Positions 1 to 7,413 of a stretch of 11,812 nucleotides of DNA are shown in pieces. How positions within the stretch are numbered: position 1 is the stretch's first letter; each line of letters opens with the position of its first letter. The notes below the pieces were generated by a model, which was not told where the DNA came from, ran no database searches, and worked only from the letters and a program-made list of their open reading frames with translations. The position numbers were made by a program, and so were the translations under genes. Source of the DNA: Dehalococcoidia bacterium (GTDB taxonomy: Bacteria; Chloroflexota; Dehalococcoidia; Dehalococcoidales; Fen-1064); contig PMCB01000028.1 of the NCBI GenBank assembly GCA_003153955.1, forward strand, positions 6,173 to 17,984, read 5' to 3'.

Positions 1-471
1 GCCGAGACTCCTGAAATCGGCGGGCTGCACGGCGTAAACGGACGGCGACAGTCCGGTGGCTACGGCGGCGTACGCGGCGGCACTGCGACTCAAGATTGGG
101 TTAAATCCCTGAATGAAATTGTCGTGGTTGTGATGATTGAAAAGAAAAGCGCGATGCAGAATCTGGATGAAATTCTCTCGGTCGAAGGCGTCGATATGGT
201 TCAATTCGGCCCCAGTGACTATTCCATCAGCATCGGCAAACCGGGACAGGCGCGGCACCCGGATGTCCAAAATGCTGAAATTGAAATGGTAAAAAGGGCG
301 CTGAAAAAGGGTATTCAGCCCAGGGTTGAAGCCAACGACCTGGAAGAAGCCAAGAAATTTATGGATCTTGGCGTGCGTCATATGTGCATCGGCACCGATT
401 TGGGAACCATCGGCGATTGGTGTAAGCAGCAGACCAAGGGCGGCATCGCCAGCCTGCTCAAATCGGTGTAA
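1..471 (+). CDS. HpcH/HpaI family 2-keto acid aldolase, 3' part
   Basis: Only the C-terminal 156 residues are present; the frame is open from base 1, so the gene starts off the left edge. The family cleaves 2-keto-(3-deoxy-)hydroxy acids to pyruvate (or a related keto acid) plus an aldehyde, using a divalent metal in a TIM barrel. Visible hallmarks are MIEKKSAMQNLDEIL, whose Glu is a metal ligand in the family, and GVDMVQFGPSDYSISIGKPG, whose Asp is the second ligand, followed by the late barrel strands VRHMCIGTDLG. The catalytic Arg expected near the N-terminus lies outside the window. The gene is followed after about 55 bp by a GH4 glycosidase on the same strand, suggesting one sugar-acid operon. 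The exact substrate cannot be read from this fragment. An internal GTG at 124 is not the real start, because homology begins well before it. Confidence 0.88.
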   Translation, partial: AETPEIGGLHGVNGRRQSGGYGGVRGGTATQDWVKSLNEIVVVVMIEKKSAMQNLDEILSVEGVDMVQFGPSDYSISIGKPGQARHPDVQNAEIEMVKRALKKGIQPRVEANDLEEAKKFMDLGVRHMCIGTDLGTIGDWCKQQTKGGIASLLKSV

Positions 472-511
472 TTTACCGATTTTCGTAAAAAATAATCAAT
501 AGCAAACGATG

Positions 512-529
512 AAGGATGGTATTACATTG
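512..529 (+). promoter_or_regulatory. Shine-Dalgarno deciding a TTG start for the GH4 gene
   Basis: AAGGATGG (512-519) ends 7 nt before TTG at 527. The upstream ATG at 509 has only 'caaac' before it and no purine-rich site. The TTG start gives M-AKIVIIGAGSHTF, with the nucleotide-binding strand at the very N-terminus as is usual for GH4. Confidence 0.6.
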
Positions 530-1860
530 GCTAAAATCGTCATTATCGGCGCGGGCAGTCATACTTTCTCGAGGAATCTGATCACAGATGTCGTGTCATA
601 CCCTGAACTGCGGGATGCCACCATCAGTTTGATGGATATCGAGCAGGGACCCCTGGATTTAATCGCCGCTTTTGCCAAAAAACTGGTAAAGCAGCACGGC
701 TTTAACAATAAAATCGAAGCTACCACCGACCGCCGTAAAGCACTGGACGGCGCCGATTACGTGATTTGCACCATCCAGCTCGGGGGAGTAAAACAGAAAG
801 CCCGCGATATCGCCGCGAAATACGGCCTGGCCGACGGCTGGACCGGGCCTGCCTCCGGTGTCGCCAATGGGCTTTCGCAGATACCCGTGATCATCGATAT
901 CTGCCGCGATATGGAAGCGGTCTGCCCCGACGCCTGGCTCCTGGAATACGCCAATCCTTTGTCGACAATTTGCTGGGCAATCAACGATTACACCAAAGTT
1001 AAGAACGTAGGTTTGTGCCACAGCGTGCCGCACACGGCGGCCCAGTTGGCCAAATACATCGGTAAACCCATCGAAGAAGTCTCTTACTGGGTAGCCGGTA
1101 TCAATCATTTCGCCTGGTTCCTGGAATTCAAATGGAACGGCAAAGACGCCTATCCGTTATTACGCAAGGCATTTGAAAACCCGGCCGTTTATTCAGCAGA
1201 CGATGCGCACTGGGCGGGCGCGGATATAGTCAGGGCGGAAGTCTTAAAAACATTCGGCTACTTCCTGACCGAAGCCAGTTTCATTAACGCCTATTATATG
1301 CCCTACTTCCGCAAGAGCAGCCGGCCGGATATCATGGAAAAATACAAGCTGGAAACCGGGGGCCATCCCGAGCGTCATCCGCACCGAGATGAGACTACAC
1401 AAGCGTCCCGGGTAATCGAAGACAAAAAATTCCGGGATGAAATCGAAAGCACTAAGGAATTCCCGCTCAACCCAAGCCGGGAGTACGGCGCTAAAATTAT
1501 CCACGCCATGGAATCCGGGATTGCCACGCGGATTAACGCCAACGTCAGAAACACCGGCCTGATCACCAATCTGTCCGCAGGTTCCTGCGTCGAGGTGCCG
1601 TGCCTGGTTGACAGGGAAGGCATCCACCCATGCTATGCTATGTCGGCGCGCTGCCCGCGCCGGCCGCCGCTTTAAATCAGACTAACATCGGCGCTCAGGA
1701 AATGGTGATGCGCGGCATCATGGAGAAAGACAAAAACAAAATCTTCCAGGGCGCCTTGCTAGACCCGCTGACCGCCGCGATATTAACCATCGATGAAACC
1801 AAACACATGTGCGACGAACTTTTCGAAGCGGAAAAAGCCTACCTCAAAGGCTATAAATAA
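527..1860 (+). pseudogene. Glycoside hydrolase family 4 (alpha-galactosidase/alpha-galacturonidase-like), frameshifted
   Basis: GH4 enzymes hydrolyse glycosides by a redox-elimination mechanism with NAD+ and Mn2+ in the cytoplasm. Seen: Rossmann motif IVIIGAGSHTF at the N-terminus, NPLSTICWA, Cys164-His165 in GLCHSVPHTA (Mn ligand region) and Asn193-His194 in GINHFAWF, numbered from the TTG at 527. The first frame is coherent up to GIHPCY (about residue 369), then runs out of frame to a stop at 1673-1675. The rest of the family C-terminus (YVGALPAPAAALNQTN through LLDPLTAAILTIDE to the stop at 1858-1860) is intact in the +1-shifted frame. Deleting one copy of the 5-bp TGCTA duplication at 1631-1640 restores HPCYVGAL exactly and a 442-residue protein of normal GH4 length. 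The CHSV motif resembles the alpha-galactosidase/alpha-galacturonidase branch rather than 6-phospho-glycosidases; specificity is inferred. The neighbouring keto acid aldolase favours a uronate substrate. ATG 509 is a possible but less likely start. Confidence 0.88.
1631..1640 (+). repeat. 5-bp tandem duplication (TGCTA x2) causing the GH4 frameshift
   Basis: TGCTATGCTA is an exact two-copy tandem repeat. With one copy the frame reads HPCYVGAL straight across, so the duplication by itself explains the frameshift. A sequencing or assembly error of this kind cannot be excluded from sequence alone. Confidence 0.85.
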
Positions 1861-1892
1861 AATTCGATTGTTGTTGCTTTTACTAATTGCAC

Positions 1893-1927
1893 AAAAAACT
1901 CGGCGAAAAATCCTGCCGGGTTTTTTT
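1893..1927 (+). terminator. Rho-independent terminator after the GH4 gene
   Basis: The 5' arm AAAAAACTCGGC (1893-1904) pairs with GCCGGGTTTTTT (1915-1926) with one G-U pair and a 10-nt loop, ending in a run of seven T. It lies 33 bp after the GH4 stop and closes the aldolase-GH4 unit. Confidence 0.85.
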
Positions 1928-1999
1928 ATCGGTATGTTTTTCAGTAACGGTTAATGTCTTTATTCCTATTAAATAGAATCGTTCTGCTGTGAAATATTA

Positions 2000-2029
2000 T
2001 TGACAGCGGTTGATTTTTTTTGATATATT
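2000..2029 (+). promoter_or_regulatory. Sigma70-type promoter for the lipoprotein gene
   Basis: A perfect -35 TTGACA (2000-2005), an 18-bp spacer and a -10 TATATT (2024-2029) lie about 60-70 bp before the start codon, between the upstream terminator and a strong AGGAGGT ribosome binding site. The rest of the 1863-2098 gap is AT-rich with no other gene. Confidence 0.7.
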
Positions 2030-2098
2030 TCCTAACAGTTTGATGTCTGTTCGATTGATATAAGGAAGATTGAATAATTTTTTAACAGGAGGTAGTCT

Positions 2099-4639
2099 AT
2101 GGTGGCTAATAGAAGAAATCCGGGCTTTAAGCTGGGACTGCTGGCATTATCGCTGATATTAATCGTGCCGATATTTTCAGCTTGCGGCAGCGGCACATCA
2201 TCCCCTACTTCATCTGAATCCTATACCACAATCGCCGTCACCGCGACGGCGGAAACAGAAATCTATAATAACGGCAGCCTGTCTGGTGTTGAAAACAATC
2301 CCACTTATGACACCACGTTTGATATTACCGACAGTTATGAAGTTACTTTAATAACCGATTATCATTGGAACAACGGGCTGGGGGCAAAGGATGGAACAAT
2401 AGGCCTGGAAGACAGCGACGGCAATGAAATCGGAACATGGCCGGTCACCGTTAGAAACGGCGTCTATTGGGATGTGCATCCCAATACAGTCATCGACCCG
2501 GGCGAATACAGGGTCGTGGACTCCGACCCCTCCACCTGGGCGCAGAACCTTGAATCGGACAATTCAGGTATCACCGATGTTAAAGGATACGCCATCACTT
2601 ACCAGGTAATCAAGAATACCACAACCCCTGCAACCGGGAATACAACTAAGACAACTCAGTCTGCCGGAGTTAAGAACACACAGCCGGCCATGGATGTTAC
2701 AGCCGACAAAGCCAGCGCCACGCTCGGGCAAAGCGGCTGCGAACTGGATTTGAAAAACGGCGCGAAACTGATGGTTCCGTCCGGGGTTTTTAGCGCCGGC
2801 GCTAATTTGCAACTGAATCAGGTCGGCAATCCCGTCGATTTCGGGGCGGACACAACCGCCTATGATATTACCGGGCTCAATACAGCTACCGGCCCGATGA
2901 CACTAAACTTTCCGGTAGCGAAAGGGCTTTCCAGCGATACGATCAGTGTTTGTACATACAACACCACCAGCCAGCAGGAATCGGCCATCCCTTACACCTA
3001 TAATTCGACCGCCGGCATCATCGCGCTAACCATCGATCCTAATAAAATCAGTTTTGAATCAGTTAAACCGAAAACATCTCTGCCTGTAGGAGCATCGTTA
3101 TTAGGGCCATTGTATAAACTGTTTCATCCGGATTATTCCATCACGGAAAGGTTAAGGATCCTGTTCACACCGGAAACGGCTTACACCGCCGCCTCGGGAA
3201 ACTATGTCATCCCCACTCCTTTTTACGAACAAAGCGGCGGGTCCTGCTGGGCCACCGATACTTTGATGCTGCTCAGAACCTATGATACCGGCGATATGAT
3301 TCAAAGGAATTTCGGGGAACCGTTATATGCCTGTAATGAAGCCGGGACTTCTATCAAAGATTTCGGCCTGGATGCCTACGGCTTTGAAACCGCCCTGGCC
3401 AGCTATATTTCCGGTCAAACCGGCGCGACGGTAACATGGCGCGGTTATTACAACATGGACAACCTGCGGTATGAAATATTGCGGCAGCTGGATGCAGGCC
3501 ATCCCATGATTATCCATTTACCCGGTATCGGGCATTATGTCTTAATTATCGGATACCGTGACCAGGGGAATACGCTGATAATACAGGATTCGAACGGTGT
3601 GGCGCCGAGCGCCGACCAGCCCAATCTGGCGGGCATGTATTCCGTACGCACTTTCGACTGGATCCGCAGTATGGAAGGCGGCATTAACAATAATGGCGGT
3701 GCCAACGGTTCCATTATACCCGTACCGTTACAAATTCTCTGGGTGGAGAAAGCCGCCACCTTCCCGGGTACGCTGCAATCCATCGACATGCCGGGCGCGG
3801 ATGAAACATACGGCTGTTCTTACGGCGCTATTGATTTTTACGCGATTAATCCAAAAATAACCGGTAAAAATAATAAAATTACCGCAGGTTATCTTCAGTT
3901 TGACCCCGGCCAGATTACCGGCTACAGCTGGTTTAACATGGCGCATACCCCGATTAATACAATTCCCAATACTGCCACTAATCTGGAGTTAATAATGCCG
4001 GTCTTTAATGCGGCGCGGGTCGGCGCGACGGTTACAGAGAAGACTCTGATCCGTTCCAACACTACACAGTTGGATGTCGAAACACAGGACCTCAGTTTAC
4101 CGGCAGCTCAGGACAATACCACGGAAAGGGTTAATGTCAACCAGGATATTACGCTGGATAAAATCGTGAACCCGGCGCTGGCTGACGCCAACGGGATTGA
4201 GCCGCTGAGTATTGATGTCACTTTGAATCAGGACGGCAATATAGTTGACCATTTTGAAATGGATGCCAATCTTTCCAACATTCCTAACATCACCGGTTTC
4301 ACACCGGGCGCGATTACCGCGGGAAACACGCTGGGGATTTACGGGGATAACTTCGGCGATAATAAATTGGCCAAGAGCCGTGTCACTGTCAACGGCGTGA
4401 ACGCGCAGATTACCAGCTGGATGCCGGACGAGGTGGAAGTTAAACTCCCCGCCGGGGCCGCCACGGGCCAACCGGTCATCGTTTATACCGGCGATAAATA
4501 CGAATATAAAAGCAACTCCATGAACCTGACCGCCGCGGCCACTTACAAAATAACCTGTTCGATTGACCCGGCAATGTCCGAGGCTTTTGCCGATTGCTTC
4601 GGTAATTTATATGTCACCAGTCCGCTGACAGCCGGATAG
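2099..4639 (+). CDS. Secreted lipoprotein with papain/C39-like peptidase and IPT/TIG domains, ending at an in-frame TAG
   Basis: The ATG is 5 nt after AGGAGGT (2087-2093). Residues 1-29 form a lipoprotein signal: basic N-region, LLALSLILIVPIF, then S-A-Cys29 as the lipobox (Phe at -3 is a little unusual), followed by a Ser/Thr-rich tether. Residues about 32-175 form a beta-rich region with a WNNGLGAKDGTIGLEDSDGN stretch; about 205-330 look like another beta-sandwich. Residues about 370-510 look like a papain/C39-type cysteine peptidase: QSGGSCWATD (Cys383), GIGHYVLIIGY (His479) and QDSNG (Asp497/Asn499) in the correct order for a catalytic triad. Residues about 728-813 are an IPT/TIG immunoglobulin-like domain (ITGFTPGAITAGNTLGIYG). 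It probably sits on the outer face of the membrane as a protease or a cell-surface binding protein; the substrate is unknown. It stands alone with its own promoter and terminator. The stop is TAG (4637-4639), and the frame continues open beyond it. Confidence 0.85.
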   Translation: MVANRRNPGFKLGLLALSLILIVPIFSACGSGTSSPTSSESYTTIAVTATAETEIYNNGSLSGVENNPTYDTTFDITDSYEVTLITDYHWNNGLGAKDGTIGLEDSDGNEIGTWPVTVRNGVYWDVHPNTVIDPGEYRVVDSDPSTWAQNLESDNSGITDVKGYAITYQVIKNTTTPATGNTTKTTQSAGVKNTQPAMDVTADKASATLGQSGCELDLKNGAKLMVPSGVFSAGANLQLNQVGNPVDFGADTTAYDITGLNTATGPMTLNFPVAKGLSSDTISVCTYNTTSQQESAIPYTYNSTAGIIALTIDPNKISFESVKPKTSLPVGASLLGPLYKLFHPDYSITERLRILFTPETAYTAASGNYVIPTPFYEQSGGSCWATDTLMLLRTYDTGDMIQRNFGEPLYACNEAGTSIKDFGLDAYGFETALASYISGQTGATVTWRGYYNMDNLRYEILRQLDAGHPMIIHLPGIGHYVLIIGYRDQGNTLIIQDSNGVAPSADQPNLAGMYSVRTFDWIRSMEGGINNNGGANGSIIPVPLQILWVEKAATFPGTLQSIDMPGADETYGCSYGAIDFYAINPKITGKNNKITAGYLQFDPGQITGYSWFNMAHTPINTIPNTATNLELIMPVFNAARVGATVTEKTLIRSNTTQLDVETQDLSLPAAQDNTTERVNVNQDITLDKIVNPALADANGIEPLSIDVTLNQDGNIVDHFEMDANLSNIPNITGFTPGAITAGNTLGIYGDNFGDNKLAKSRVTVNGVNAQITSWMPDEVEVKLPAGAATGQPVIVYTGDKYEYKSNSMNLTAAATYKITCSIDPAMSEAFADCFGNLYVTSPLTAG

Positions 4640-4870
4640 AAAGGTGAAATTACAATATCCCGATCATCATCGGATTTCTATGTTGATGCCAAGGGTAAGG
4701 CCTGGACATTAAGCTTCAACGGCTTCACCGGCGCCGGGACAGATATCACTTTTACCGATATCAAGCCAGATTTCCTGGCCTCAGGCGTGTGGTTATGTGA
4801 AAAGACTTTCATCATGCCCGCGCACGATGTCAATCTGGTGGCACAGTTTACATTGATTCCCGCGCAATAA
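4640..4870 (+). other. In-frame continuation of the lipoprotein gene after the amber codon
   Basis: Seventy-six sense codons follow the TAG in the same frame before TAA at 4868-4870. The translation looks like real protein (KGEITISRSSSDFYVDAKG, SFNGFTGAGTDITFTDI) and ends with FIMPAHDVNLVAQF, which resembles the end of InlB-B/Listeria-Bacteroides-type repeat domains (MPxxDVxLxAxF). The next terminator starts only after the TAA. The full protein was therefore probably 923 residues, with a C-terminal repeat domain now split by the stop. There is no start codon with a ribosome site in the tail, so it is unlikely to be a separate gene. Either nonsense decay, suppression/readthrough, or a base-call error would explain it. 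Confidence 0.75.
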
Positions 4871-4892
4871 AAGACAGTCAGTAAAAAATAAA

Positions 4893-4938
4893 GGAAAGGG
4901 GTGTTTTTTGAACTGCACCCCTTTCCCTGTTTTGTTTT
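4893..4938. terminator. Bidirectional rho-independent terminator between convergent genes
   Basis: A perfect 11-bp stem, GGAAAGGGGTG (4893-4903) with CACCCCTTTCC (4916-4926), has a 12-nt loop. T-rich sequence follows on the plus strand (CTGTTTTGTTTT), and TTTATTTTTTAC follows on the minus strand. It serves the lipoprotein gene from the left and the enolase-type gene from the right. Confidence 0.85.
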
Positions 4939-4965
4939 CAGGCGAACTCTGTCTTTTCGGATTCT

Positions 4966-6105
4966 TTAACCCCGGTGGCCGTGCCACGGGTGTTTGGCGA
5001 TTTCTTTCTCGTTGAGTTCGACACCCAGCCCGGGTTTACGGGGAATATGGATGTAGCCGTCTTTAATATCCGGGATATCGGTGACGATGTCGTCTTTCCA
5101 CGGCGCCGCGTCAATATCCATACCCATGATTTTAACATTCGGCACGGATGCACATAATTGTGAAGTCATGAAAGTCAGCAAATGACTGCCGGCGTTGTAA
5201 GGTGTAATGTTCAGTTCGCGAGTTTCGGCCAGCGTGGCAATCCTGCGCGCTTCCGTCAGCCCGCAGCCGGCCACCTCAACGTTGACGATATCCATGGCGC
5301 GCATATTAAGGAACGGGTCGAAGGCTTTGGCGGTGGAAAGGAAACCGCAGGAGCAGATCGGGATCCTCGTGGATTTCTTGAGCTCCAGCAGCGCCGCCGG
5401 GTCGTTCGAATCCACTTCCAGCCACATTAGTTCAAATTGTTCCATGGCGCGGGCGACCGTACCGAACCCGTTATTATTAAAAGTGGCATTGATATCGACG
5501 GCAATATCAAATTTATCGCCTACCGCGCTCCGTAAAGTGCCGACGATTTTTTTCAAAATCTCAACATTATCCTGCAGCGGTGTCTGGTCCGGCTCCCCGG
5601 ACAGCATGATATTTGTCTTTAAGGCGGTAAAACCTTTGCTCTGTATTTCTTTCCCCAGCGCGTAGACATCTTCCATGTTCCGGATATGGGGAATCTTCAT
5701 CAGGTCGGCGATGCGCGTGCGGTAGAGGCCGGCGTGTCCCCAGTATGCCCTGATCTTATCCTGATAAGGGCCGCCGAACAGTTCATAAACCGGCACACCG
5801 AGCGCCTTGGCTTTGATGTCCCAAAGGGCGGTATCGATACCGGCGATGGCTTTCAGCGCGACGCCGCCGAGCGCTTGCCGGGCCAGTGTGTACATATTGG
5901 CATACAATTTTTCGACAGGTCTGGGGTCTTTGCCGATAAGGGCCAGCTCCAGGTCCTTAACACAGCCCAGTAAGCCGTATGTGCAGCCGCGGTGGTCGCT
6001 GCATTCGCCCCAGCCCGTGATGCCTTCATCTGTCTGGACTTTAATAAAAACCCAGACACCCCAGGCGCTGTCGCAAAGAATCGGTTCTATTTTAGTGATT
6101 TTCAT
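4966..6105 (-). CDS. Enolase superfamily (mandelate racemase/muconate lactonizing type), probable acid-sugar dehydratase or relative
   Basis: The protein has 379 residues, normal for the family. The ATG at 6105 is preceded by AAGGGAG 11 nt upstream. The N-terminal capping domain (about 1-125, ending ALGVPVYELFGG) is followed by a (beta/alpha)7-beta barrel. Family members abstract a proton alpha to a carboxylate held by Mg2+, usually dehydrating sugar acids such as galactonate, gluconate or tartrate to 2-keto-3-deoxy acids. Seen: KTN after FTAL at the base position (KxN rather than KxK), metal ligand Asp204 in VDINATF and Glu230 in MWLEVD. The third ligand, usually Glu in a GE or SCE motif, falls at CSCGF (Gly254-Phe255), with no acidic residue, and the usual HN after the seventh strand reads PYN (Tyr303), though His308 follows. 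Activity is thus uncertain; this could be a divergent or non-catalytic member. It would pair functionally with the keto acid aldolase at the left edge. Confidence 0.85.
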   Translation of the reverse strand: MKITKIEPILCDSAWGVWVFIKVQTDEGITGWGECSDHRGCTYGLLGCVKDLELALIGKDPRPVEKLYANMYTLARQALGGVALKAIAGIDTALWDIKAKALGVPVYELFGGPYQDKIRAYWGHAGLYRTRIADLMKIPHIRNMEDVYALGKEIQSKGFTALKTNIMLSGEPDQTPLQDNVEILKKIVGTLRSAVGDKFDIAVDINATFNNNGFGTVARAMEQFELMWLEVDSNDPAALLELKKSTRIPICSCGFLSTAKAFDPFLNMRAMDIVNVEVAGCGLTEARRIATLAETRELNITPYNAGSHLLTFMTSQLCASVPNVKIMGMDIDAAPWKDDIVTDIPDIKDGYIHIPRKPGLGVELNEKEIAKHPWHGHRG

Positions 6106-6130
6106 TCGTTAATATGCTCCCTTATGTTTT

Positions 6131-6158
6131 TTGACGTATTGGTTAATTATTCTTTAAT
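6131..6158 (+). promoter_or_regulatory. Possible promoter for the flavoprotein gene
   Basis: TTGACG (6131-6136), a 16-bp spacer and TTTAAT (6153-6158) on the plus strand give a moderate sigma70 match about 130 bp before the start at 6293. The intergenic region is extremely AT-rich, so chance matches are common. Confidence 0.3.
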
Positions 6159-6214
6159 CGTTGTCTATTGCCCTATTATTCCATTGCCTTCAAACAATAA
6201 TCGGTATAGTATTC

Positions 6215-6244
6215 AGTATAATATAATATATTATTCTTTACCAA
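6215..6244 (-). promoter_or_regulatory. Possible promoter for the enolase-type gene
   Basis: Read on the minus strand: TTGGTA (6244-6239), an 18-bp spacer, then TATACT (6220-6215). It would give a leader of about 100 nt before the ATG at 6105 and would overlap divergently with the flavoprotein's regulatory region. Confidence 0.4.
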
Positions 6245-6280
6245 ATATCTGATAAACCGATATGTAACTGACTTTATGTA

Positions 6281-6295
6281 AAGGAGATGGATATG
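6281..6295 (+). promoter_or_regulatory. Ribosome binding site deciding the flavoprotein start
   Basis: AAGGAG (6281-6286) directly abuts the first ATG (6287), which leaves no spacing. The second in-frame ATG at 6293 is 6 nt away and gives MRIVMVSGSRN, a standard flavodoxin-fold N-terminus. Confidence 0.7.
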
Positions 6296-6889
6296 CGAAT
6301 AGTAATGGTGTCCGGCAGCCGGAACCGGGAAGGACGCACTGCCCGTTCCCTTCAAGCCATCGGCAAAGGCGCGGCCAAAGCCGGCGCTGATTTGGAATAC
6401 ATTTTTCTGCTGGAGCTGAATCTCGAAAGATGCCGCCAGTGCGACCCCGACGGCTCGGGAATTTGCATGCGGGAACACCGTTGTATCATCAAGGATGATT
6501 TTGATATGGTTGCCGCGAAACTGGCCGCCGCCGATGCGGTCGTTTTCGCCAGTCCGGTCTATTTCCTGGACCTCAGTGAGAGCGTGCGGGCTTTCATGGA
6601 GCGCCTGCGCCGCGTCAAAGGGCCGCCAAAACCACTACCCGGTGGAGTGCCGAGGGCCGCCCGTCCCGGCGCTACGCCGGCTGTCGGGTTATGCCTGGCA
6701 GGGAGCGGAGGCGATGGGGCAGCAACTTGCTGTCAGATTCTGGAAAAAATCATGCTGGAATGCGGCTTCGATGTGGTGGATATGATTCCGGTGCGCCGCC
6801 AGAACCTGAAATTCAAGTTGCCGCTGATGGAACTGACCGGGGAATGGCTGGCCTCTAAACCGTCATCCGGGCCAAGTACCCATCCCTGA
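6293..6889 (+). CDS. NADPH-dependent FMN reductase / iron-sulfur flavoprotein-type protein
   Basis: The protein has 198 residues with a flavodoxin-like fold. Seen: beta1 plus the FMN phosphate loop VMVSGSRNREGRTARS (residues 4-19), then a cysteine cluster Cys47, Cys50, Cys58, Cys64 (CRQCDPDGSGICMREHRC) followed by IIKDDF, then FASPVYFLDLSESVRAFMERL, the conserved segment that covers the flavin and helps dimerisation. This is the layout of the FMN_red/iron-sulfur flavoprotein family, which binds FMN and in some members a 4Fe-4S cluster and passes electrons in anaerobes. The spacing C-x2-C-x7-C-x5-C is looser than the compact C-x2-C-x2-C-x4-7-C of classical members, so cluster binding is uncertain. 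The C-terminal part is Pro/Gly/Arg-rich before a final helix. It is transcribed alone, divergent from the enolase-type gene and convergent with the truncated regulator. The electron partner is unknown. Confidence 0.85.
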   Translation: MRIVMVSGSRNREGRTARSLQAIGKGAAKAGADLEYIFLLELNLERCRQCDPDGSGICMREHRCIIKDDFDMVAAKLAAADAVVFASPVYFLDLSESVRAFMERLRRVKGPPKPLPGGVPRAARPGATPAVGLCLAGSGGDGAATCCQILEKIMLECGFDVVDMIPVRRQNLKFKLPLMELTGEWLASKPSSGPSTHP

Positions 6890-6957
6890 CCTTTTGAAAC
6901 AACCCCTTTGGAATATCTTAATCATGATGTTACCGTTCAAATAGGACAGCTCCCTAT

Positions 6958-7413
6958 TTAAGCGACCGTGTCAAGTTCCGGTTTGAGCAGCACTATATGA
7001 GCGACAGGATTGCCGACGATGCCTGCCTGAGCGGCAATAATGGCCGCGTGGGTCCGGCTGCGCGCCTGCAGCTTGTCGATAACATTCCGCACGTGTTTTT
7101 TTACCGTATCTAAAGTGATACCCAGGGTTTCAGCCATGACTTTATTGGAGTCGCCGTTACCCATCAGTCTGAGCACATCTACTTCCCGCTCGGTGAGATG
7201 GGCTGCTTCGGCGGTGCGTTCTGCCAGTGTCTTCCGTCCGTTTTGAATCAGGTTCTCCACGGCAGTGTGCAATAATTCGGTTTTCATTTGCATAATACCT
7301 TCGCCCACGCGATGGATGCTCTGCAGTAATATTTCCTGCGTCATATCCTTAAGGAAGCTATATCCTCCGGCACCGGCGTGAATCGCGTCGATACCATATG
7401 AGTCGTTGCGCGC
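6958..7413 (-). pseudogene. NarL/FixJ (LuxR-type) response regulator, 5'-truncated
   Basis: The C-terminal LuxR helix-turn-helix is complete: LTEREVDVLRLMGNGDSNKV, then AETLGITLDTVKKHVRNVID and KLQARSRTHAAI. Before the first possible ATG (7344) the frame remains open to about 7443 and still reads receiver-domain sequence, DSYGIDAIHAGAGGYSFLKD, matching the last strand and helix of a receiver (the AGAxGYxxKD signature, including the conserved Lys). Similarity stops at about 7413, and a TAA in the same frame lies just upstream. The phosphoacceptor Asp and the first roughly 70 residues are missing, and there is no good start or ribosome site. It was therefore a normal two-domain regulator (about 220 residues) that has lost its 5' end. 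A short protein from ATG 7344 holding only the DNA-binding domain is possible but lacks a properly spaced Shine-Dalgarno. Confidence 0.8.

Noticed and set aside
659..1108. Long minus-strand frame inside the GH4 gene
   Set aside because: A shadow of a GC-rich coding region with no recognisable domain, whereas the plus strand carries all GH4 motifs.
5207..5665. 152-codon plus-strand frame opposite the enolase superfamily gene
   Set aside because: It is Ser/Pro-rich with no domain, and the minus strand is clearly the coding strand.
6939..6959. Hairpin AAATAGG/CCTATTT between the flavoprotein and the truncated regulator
   Set aside because: It has only 7 bp, lies partly over the regulator's stop codon and has no T-run on either strand, so it is not called a terminator.
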